Positions 59,263-64,000 of a DNA stretch of 64,000 bases are shown in pieces. The stretch lies in the NCBI GenBank assembly GCA_900544685.1, contig UQWA01000016.1:1-64000 (forward strand). The letters run 5' to 3'. A program made the position numbers and the translations under genes. Below the pieces are notes generated by a model, which saw only the letters and a list, made by a program, of their open reading frames with translations, made no database searches and had not been told where the DNA came from. Each line of letters opens with the position of its first letter. Position 1 is the stretch's first letter. The stretch is from an uncultured Lachnospiraceae bacterium. GTDB taxonomy: Bacteria > Bacillota > Clostridia > Lachnospirales > Lachnospiraceae.

Positions 59263-60051
59263 CTATTTTTTGCGGTCTTTTGGACGGTCCATCTTCTCCT
59301 TTACCTTGTCCGGCACATCGATCAGTCCAAACCGATAGAACATTCCGTAGATGTAAGTCACTCCCCGGATATCGCCCAGAGCTTTGGGTCTCTCTACTAC
59401 TTCACCTTTTATATTTCCCAGTGCCAAAACTATAGAGCTCCATGCCAGACTTTTACTCTTTTCCCGCCTGTCGATCCACAGTTCTCTTGTGTACTCACCG
59501 TTTCTGCCTTTTCGTATTTCATAGGTAAAGGGTAAGCCGGAATAGGTTTTAAAGCGCACACCAGAATAAAGCAAGACCGTCTCCCACAGGTGCTCCTCTG
59601 TTGGCTCTGATCTCAGTTTTCTTACTGCTCTGTATCTTCGCCGCCGCTCTGCTCCAACACTAATTTTTTCTTTATCTGCTGTACTCGGGAAGTACACGCC
59701 TTTCTGATATGGTAGGTACGAGGTAACGGATGCTTTGGAGAGTTGAAGAGTATTTGCGGTTGAGAGTATGGAGGTTTTGTAGTCTTGTGTTTCACGGTAT
59801 TCTTCAAAAGTGTTTTTTACTTTCTCCGCCACATCTGATTCATACACACCGGCCGTGATGAGCAGCTTTCTTACTTTGATTGGATTCAGAGTTAGCGCAT
59901 CTGCAATGGATCGGAGGGAGCAGTCCTCCTCATAAAGCGCCACAGCACTTTCCATCTGCTCTTTCAGATTCTTCCCGGCATCATACTCCGGCTTCAGCTT
60001 CTTACGACCGCCGCCGGGCTTTCTGGCTTTATACGCTCTTTTCTCTCCCAT
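59263..60051 (-). CDS. Phage-associated helix-turn-helix protein
   Basis: 262 residues, basic. N terminus YKARKPGGGRKKLKPEYDAG is AT-hook-like; residues about 35-70 (ALYEEDCSLRSIADALTLNP, IKVRKLLITAGVYE) form a helix-turn-helix of the recombinase/sigma type; a second one may lie at 95-115. Remaining part unassigned (RFKTYSGLPFTYEIRKGRNG). I recall near relatives in Clostridia prophages next to metK and HNH genes. Possibly a DNA-binding regulator of late genes. 2 bases after the VOC gene, poor ribosome site. Confidence 0.6.
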   Translation of the reverse strand: MGEKRAYKARKPGGGRKKLKPEYDAGKNLKEQMESAVALYEEDCSLRSIADALTLNPIKVRKLLITAGVYESDVAEKVKNTFEEYRETQDYKTSILSTANTLQLSKASVTSYLPYQKGVYFPSTADKEKISVGAERRRRYRAVRKLRSEPTEEHLWETVLLYSGVRFKTYSGLPFTYEIRKGRNGEYTRELWIDRREKSKSLAWSSIVLALGNIKGEVVERPKALGDIRGVTYIYGMFYRFGLIDVPDKVKEKMDRPKDRKK

Positions 60052-60053
60052 AA

Positions 60054-60437
60054 TTATTCGTGCAGTTCCAGCGGCAGACCATCCGGGTCATGGAAGAAAG
60101 TCATCTTCTTACCAGTATAATCGTCAACCCGAACCGGCTCACATTCAATCCCAACTTCTGCCAGTTCCCTCACCATCTGCTCTACACTCTCTACACAGAA
60201 AGCAAGATGCCGCAGCCCACATGCTTCCGGACGGTTCACACGCATCGGCGGGTTTTTCTCAGCGAAAATCTCCAGTTCTGTGTGCTCATTGACACGCAGA
60301 TCCAGCTTCCAATCCTCGCGTTCCGGGCGGTAGTTTTCTCTGATGACAGAGAAGCCCAGCTTGTTCACATAAAAATTCTTTGCGGCTTCGTAGTCAGATA
60401 CGATGATTGCAATGTGGTGTATTTTTGATAAATTCAT
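60054..60437 (-). CDS. VOC-family (glyoxalase/dioxygenase-fold) protein
   Basis: 127 residues, two beta-alpha-beta-beta-beta modules: KIHHIAIIVSDYEAAKNFY (metal His 8) ... ELEIFAE and GLRHLAFCVESVEQMVREL ... FFHDPDGLPLELHE. Metal ligands H-E-H-E are in place. Similar to the YaeR/SMU1112c type; function unknown. GGAG lies 11 bases before the ATG. Confidence 0.85.
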   Translation of the reverse strand: MNLSKIHHIAIIVSDYEAAKNFYVNKLGFSVIRENYRPEREDWKLDLRVNEHTELEIFAEKNPPMRVNRPEACGLRHLAFCVESVEQMVRELAEVGIECEPVRVDDYTGKKMTFFHDPDGLPLELHE

Positions 60438-60504
60438 TTATCTTATGCTCCATTTCTTTTATTTCCGTTGCAAACTATACAGCAACCTTCAAAAATTACC
60501 GTGC

Positions 60505-60519
60505 GAACTCCTGGAGTTC
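60505..60519. repeat. Inverted repeat GAACTCC-T-GGAGTTC
   Basis: Perfect 7-base arms around one base, between the VOC and PNPOx-like genes. Could be an operator for the VOC gene, upstream of whose start it lies by about 70 bases. Confidence 0.4.
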
Positions 60520-60541
60520 AGTTTGTCCACACGGCATATCA

Positions 60542-60934
60542 TCAAAACTTGATCACTTTCGGCTCATGGGTGAAAGAACTAATGGTGGCCACACCATTCT
60601 TGAAGTAGAACACTTCAGTGTTGCCATCATCTACCGCATACATCTTCTTCAGTCCCGGATAAGCATCCAGCATGGACTGTCTTGCTTCCATGCGGTCATC
60701 CTCTACCAGTTCACCGGCAACGCGAATCCATTCTCCGCCCTTAAATGCACACAGTTCTGCTTTTGGATTGGCATGCAGCTGCTTGGAAACCTCCTTCTTC
60801 TTGCCGGTCTGGATGTACAGCTTGCCCTCAAAAATATGTGCCGTGCCAAACGGACGCACTCTCGGCTGGTCGCCTTCCACCGTTGCCAAGTAATATGTTT
60901 CAGCTTCTTTTAAGAACTTTACGATTTCTTCCAT
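60542..60934 (-). CDS. Pyridoxamine 5'-phosphate oxidase-family flavoprotein
   Basis: 130 residues with the split-barrel FMN-binding fold: YYLATVEGDQPRVRPFGTAH, LYIQTGKKKEVSKQLHANPK, AELCAFKGGEWIRVAGELVE, ending with FKNGVATISSF. Usually an FMN-dependent reductase or heme/nitroreductase relative; substrate unknown. AAAGGAAAG precedes the ATG. Confidence 0.85.
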   Translation of the reverse strand: MEEIVKFLKEAETYYLATVEGDQPRVRPFGTAHIFEGKLYIQTGKKKEVSKQLHANPKAELCAFKGGEWIRVAGELVEDDRMEARQSMLDAYPGLKKMYAVDDGNTEVFYFKNGVATISSFTHEPKVIKF

Positions 60935-60985
60935 TTTATTCTTTCCTTTCCCACACGGTCGTGTGTGATTTATAGTTTTATGGTT

Positions 60986-61201
60986 TTATTTCAGCTTTTC
61001 CAGAATCTCATCCACGCTCATGCCGCTCGCCAACAGCTTCTTCTCTTTCTAGTCAGCCTTCAAAGTGTCAATGTTGGCGGTGATGGATGCGATCTCGGTA
61101 TTCAGAGACACAATAGTCTTCTGCTTCTCTGCAATATGAGTTGCGTAGTCGATGGTAGTAATGGTTTTGGGACGGTTTATGCTGCCTTTCGTTCTGGGCA
61201 T
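60986..61201 (-). pseudogene. Small mobile-element protein with an in-frame amber codon
   Basis: Begins MPRTKGSINRPKTITTIDYA (61201) with a coiled-coil middle (EKQKTIVSLNTEIASITANI), reaches TAG at 61049-61051 after 50 residues, and continues in frame with KEKKLLASGMSVDEILEKLK to a TAA at 60986. The resumed part ends in the D-D/E-I-L-x-x-L-K tail I recall from intact relatives on mobile elements, so the TAG probably breaks a 71-residue protein. Confidence 0.6.
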
Positions 61202-61290
61202 AGGTGATAACCTCTTTCCTTTTATAGTTGTTTAAGTATAGCACTGTGTTGGAGTGCGGGCAATATACACACCCGACTATCATTCATATT

Positions 61291-62180
61291 TCAAATTATG
61301 AAATCCTGAATCGGTCCAACCGGAGTTGCCATTGTTTTATCAAAAAGCACATTATCCTTTGCTCCCGTACAGACGGTGCTTTTATACTTAATTCCCACGT
61401 ATCCTTTATTCAAAAAATACTGGGTCATGCACTGAAAAGGCGCATACATCAAGCTTTTATCATCTGCATCAGCCAATGGAGTAAAAATCTGCTCAGATAG
61501 TAACTTAAGATACGTATGCAACGCCCAAAAGCTTATTTCCGCTTTTATTTCATTAATTTCATTTTCAGTGAGAGTAACTGCTCGTCCTTTCTTCATGCTT
61601 CGCTTATAGCAACGCAAGAAATAATCTTTTCCGCTATTTTCAAGCTGAGTATTTATATCCTCATATGCCATCTCATCAGCCAATGTCAAATCAATTATTT
61701 TTTCATCCTTGTTAGCAGAATTTATTTCGAACGAACAAATGCCAAAGCGATTTCCTGTTGAAGCGCGACATTCCTTAATCGTACATTTCTCTGCCAAATT
61801 TCTGTCAGATGCCCACGCCAAATACAGCCATTCAATCCCAACGGGACTAAATCTGTTATCCTCATTAATAAATTCTGATTTTGACAAGAAACGATCATAT
61901 GATACTGTCTCCACCGTTTTTAGTTTTGTTCCTCTGACCAGATATCCCTTAGCATGTAGAATACTCAGTGGACATTCCAACCGCCCACTACAATTGGTAA
62001 ACAAACCATCAAACACTTTTAAAAATGTAGTTGTCAGTGCTGAATCGACTTCATTATATCTAAACTGCTCATTTGCCAAAGCGGCTCGAAATTCATTCCA
62101 TGTGTTTTAATTATAACTTTGCTTTTCTTAATATCTTCAAAATCAAATAACGAAGCATTCATAATATTCTGATACGCCAT
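61291..62180 (-). pseudogene. RES-domain (NAD+ phosphorylase-type) toxin with a frameshift
   Basis: The 262-codon body (from about 62106 downward) matches the RES fold: GYLVRGTKLKTVETVSYDRF, NRFSPVGIEWLYLAWASDRN, ECRAS (Arg, Glu), late FQCMTQYFLNKGYVGIKYKS (Ser). Its natural N terminus MAYQNIMNASLFDFEDIKKS begins at 62180, but the two parts are in different frames; the shift lies near 62095-62107 (K-T-H versus T-W-N-E-F) and needs only a one-base change. The body has no good start of its own. RES toxins destroy NAD+. A sequencing error is possible. Confidence 0.6.
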
Positions 62181-62241
62181 TTTGCATTATTTCCTATCAT
62201 ATAATTTAACGCTAGCCAATCATCTTGGAATTCAAATCAGT

Positions 62242-62387
62242 TTAGTTTTTCACGCCTTCCTTGATGAGTCTAGCTACAGGAGTAAGATCCGTAAATACAC
62301 TGCCGATAATATTTCCACACACTGGACATTCTATATCTTCGTGTTCCCGGTTTCCTTCCCATATGGATTTATCATCATATTCTGTTC
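62242..62387 (-). pseudogene. Truncated Cys-x-x-Cys small protein
   Basis: Open frame of about 48 residues, YDDKSIWEGNREHEDIECPV then CGNIIGSVFTDLTPVARLIK and a stop at 62242. The 5' end runs straight into the 27-base repeat with a TAA, and there is no start codon. Position just upstream of the RES gene suggests a former partner. Family not recognised. Confidence 0.45.
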
Positions 62388-62414
62388 TTTATGGGGTCAG
62401 ACCCCCAAATGTCC
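62388..62414. repeat. 27-base repeat with GGGGTCAGACCCC core, copy 1
   Basis: Identical over 27 bases to 63914-63940 and in the same orientation; core palindrome at 62393-62405. It abuts the truncated CxxC gene. Confidence 0.75.
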
Positions 62415-62479
62415 TATGATAGACATTCATCTATGTAAATGGATTATCTCACATTTTGAAGAAGGATGAGAACGGTAGG

Positions 62480-63544
62480 TTATTCATCGCTTACCATATA
62501 TTCCTTCAATTCATCTATGGTTGGCGAAATTTTCCCATTCTTCAATCGAAGTTTCTCCACGGAAATTCCACCAAAAAGTCCCAGATTCTTATATTGACTA
62601 ATAATCTTATATTCATCTTTTGTTATCACATCTCCATGCGCTCCCTTATTTCGCAAATCATATAAATCTTCTAAGACATCTGATAATGAAAAATTTGTCG
62701 CAGATAAAGCAATATTATTATCTTTAACATATTCTTTCATTTTTCTCCACATAAGATGTTTTTGCGGTTTGTTTGGCAAATTCAATAGCTGAATTATTTC
62801 ATTTACCTCATGTTCAATGATTGCACAATATTGTTTCGTTAAAATACTTGGTGCAATAGAGAATCTTTCATCTTTATAATAATAATCTTCTTCTATAACA
62901 TCAGCAGATACCAAATCTAAGATTGAAGATTTGTCCAAACCAGAATACTGATTTTTATATAGCATATAGATACTATTGATTTTATTGCTACTGTGCCAGT
63001 CAACAATTATTACATCTGTTGGTTCAGAGCTTTCATAAAGCTGTATACTCTCAAGTTCATCATTTAAGTCGGCAATCATGTCAATATGCTTAACATAAAA
63101 TCCAATTCTTTTTTCCAATATACAGTATGCCGTTTGAAAAAAAGCAAACATAGCTGTATAACAGCACCGTTGATACTCCCCTTTCATAGTATACTCGGCC
63201 ATATTGGTTTGCATCAATTCTCTTACGATGGTAATTTCATTTTCTGACAACTTTTCTCCTGTTAAGGCTTTCTCTTTCAATGAATCATCTTCGCTAACTA
63301 TATTCAAAAACGCCTCATAATAATTGCTTTCAGGATTCGTCAGTGATAAAAGCCCCTGTAAATACTGCACAATAAACTTGTCATTTATAGGTTCTTCGCT
63401 TAACAAACCCATACACATTTCTATCTGAGCAATCGCAAACTCTCGCTCCCCATTATATACAGAGTGCTTTACCCGTAATTTTTTCCCATCATTTACATAA
63501 CAGTCCTTAAGTATTTCTTGTATTTCGCTATACGGAATTATCAT
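62480..63544 (-). CDS. Hypothetical protein with C-terminal HEPN-like R-x4-H motif
   Basis: 354 residues, AT-rich codon use. Mostly helical; no membrane segment. The C-terminal domain (about 225-330) has LTKQYCAIIEHEVNEIIQLL and the motif DLRNKGAHGDV (R-x4-H), which is the RNase signature of HEPN domains common in toxin and antiphage proteins. The N-terminal 220 residues are unassigned. AAGGAG precedes the ATG. It stands between RES-toxin debris and element ends, so a defence role is plausible but inferred. Confidence 0.6.
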   Translation of the reverse strand: MIIPYSEIQEILKDCYVNDGKKLRVKHSVYNGEREFAIAQIEMCMGLLSEEPINDKFIVQYLQGLLSLTNPESNYYEAFLNIVSEDDSLKEKALTGEKLSENEITIVRELMQTNMAEYTMKGEYQRCCYTAMFAFFQTAYCILEKRIGFYVKHIDMIADLNDELESIQLYESSEPTDVIIVDWHSSNKINSIYMLYKNQYSGLDKSSILDLVSADVIEEDYYYKDERFSIAPSILTKQYCAIIEHEVNEIIQLLNLPNKPQKHLMWRKMKEYVKDNNIALSATNFSLSDVLEDLYDLRNKGAHGDVITKDEYKIISQYKNLGLFGGISVEKLRLKNGKISPTIDELKEYMVSDE

Positions 63545-63681
63545 CGTGTGCTTCTCCTTTATGTGAAAATAAGTTTTATTTGAATTTCGTGATTTTATTA
63601 TGCCCTATTCAATAGGAGAAGTATATAAATACATCTCGAAACAGCGCAACCTGCGCAACCAAGTTATTGAGCAAGCAATTG

Positions 63682-63831
63682 TTATGGGTCAAAATCCGGG
63701 TACAACTCCAGCTCGGCAAACTCGACATCACTCATGGCCTTAAGCTTGCCCAGGGCGCTGTCTGTTACCTCCCGCAGCTCGGTTTCCTCCGGAGTCCCTT
63801 TTTTAAAATATCTCTTGACTACAATGTGGTC
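63682..63831 (-). pseudogene. C-terminal stump of a mobile-element protein
   Basis: 50 codons open to a stop at 63682: HIVVKRYFKKGTPEETELRE then VTDSALGKLKAMSDVEFAEL and ELYPDFDP. Higher GC than its surroundings, no start codon or ribosome site, so it is the tail of a lost gene. Family not recognised. Confidence 0.4.
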
Positions 63832-63913
63832 TCAGAGAGCTCCTAGTTTTATTTATATTTTTTTAGAAATGTTTATTTTTTCTTTCGAGGGTCAATCCCC
63901 GCTTTCTTTTCTA

Positions 63914-63940
63914 TTTATGGGGTCAGACCCCCAAATGTCC
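63914..63940. repeat. 27-base repeat with GGGGTCAGACCCC core, copy 2
   Basis: Same 27 bases as 62388-62414; core palindrome at 63919-63931. The two copies flank the HEPN-motif gene. Confidence 0.75.
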
Positions 63941-64000
63941 TCTGCATTATCCTACAATATTTTAATCTGTAATTTCTTGAATTCTCGTTGAAATCCATTT

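Larger units (their letters stand above)
63545..64000. other. Right-edge region: gene stump and repeat, no intact gene
   Basis: About 455 bases without an intact gene. It holds a minus-strand coding stump (63682-63831) and the second copy of the 27-base repeat (63914-63940). The remaining AT-rich sequence shows no frame worth calling. Confidence 0.6.

Noticed and set aside
1..64000. CRISPR arrays, rRNA and tRNA genes
   Set aside because: No regularly spaced repeat series, rRNA core sequence or cloverleaf with GTTCGA-type arm was found on reading.

Overview
The window looks like a chromosomal segment of a spore-forming gut Lachnospiraceae (Blautia / Mediterraneibacter / Roseburia-like; the genus is a guess). 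Evidence: the yabQ-yabP-rqcP-HU sporulation neighbourhood, a CotS-like spore-coat kinase, AGGAGG-type ribosome sites, several perfect 17-bp-spaced sigma-A promoters, host-glycan use genes and typical Clostridia families (DUF6110, DUF1538, rhodanese-TtcA fusion). Almost everything lies on the minus strand; the only convincing plus-strand genes are an AraC regulator (39617) and a ToxN-like toxin (58424). No rRNA, tRNA, CRISPR array or intact transposase was seen.

Layout. 1-8.3 kb: sporulation/cell-division edge (yabQ, yabP, rqcP, HU), CotS-like kinase, CCA-adding enzyme, UppP, a large membrane-anchored beta-propeller-like protein and a methyltransferase. 8.4-13.8 kb: a substrate-binding protein in an operon with a very large hybrid histidine kinase. 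13.9-19.5 kb: RluA-type synthase, cold-shock protein, HflX, TPR lipoprotein, PutP. 19.8-25.9 kb: TetR regulator, TrkH/TrkA potassium uptake, an atypical heavy-metal P-type ATPase with its DUF6110 partner. 26-29.2 kb: sulfur/tRNA block (rhodanese-TtcA fusion, LarE, TcdA) with an unusual promoter-terminator leader and two tiny ORFs. 29.2-32.3 kb: malic-enzyme pseudogene, L-lactate dehydrogenase, Ldh_2 oxidoreductase. 32.3-40.5 kb: a lacto-N-biose / galacto-N-biose operon (GH112 phosphorylase, split GH136-like pair, ABC transporter) divergent from its AraC regulator. 40.5-47.4 kb: PII-like protein with DUF1538 membrane protein, ketopantoate-reductase family protein, alanine/Na+ symporter, YgjP protease, two-domain PPK2.

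47.5-52.5 kb holds the most interesting system: a complete His-Xaa-Ser (Hxs) predicted RiPP operon (hxsD, a second HxsD-like gene, an A24 prepilin-type peptidase, radical-SAM hxsC and hxsB, a secreted MORN-repeat protein and the H-x-S repeat precursor hxsA), with its own promoter. A BlaI / M56 / small secreted protein operon precedes it, separated by a terminator.

54.4-64 kb is a patchwork accessory region: amidohydrolase, methyltransferase, DUF1653, then prophage debris (HNH, zinc protein, metK fragment), a type III toxin-antitoxin locus with repeat RNA, a frameshifted RES-domain toxin, a HEPN-motif protein, several gene stumps and copies of a GGGGTCAGACCCC palindromic repeat. It becomes visibly AT-richer after about 61.2 kb.

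All calls come from reading the sequence and remembered family features; no database search was run.
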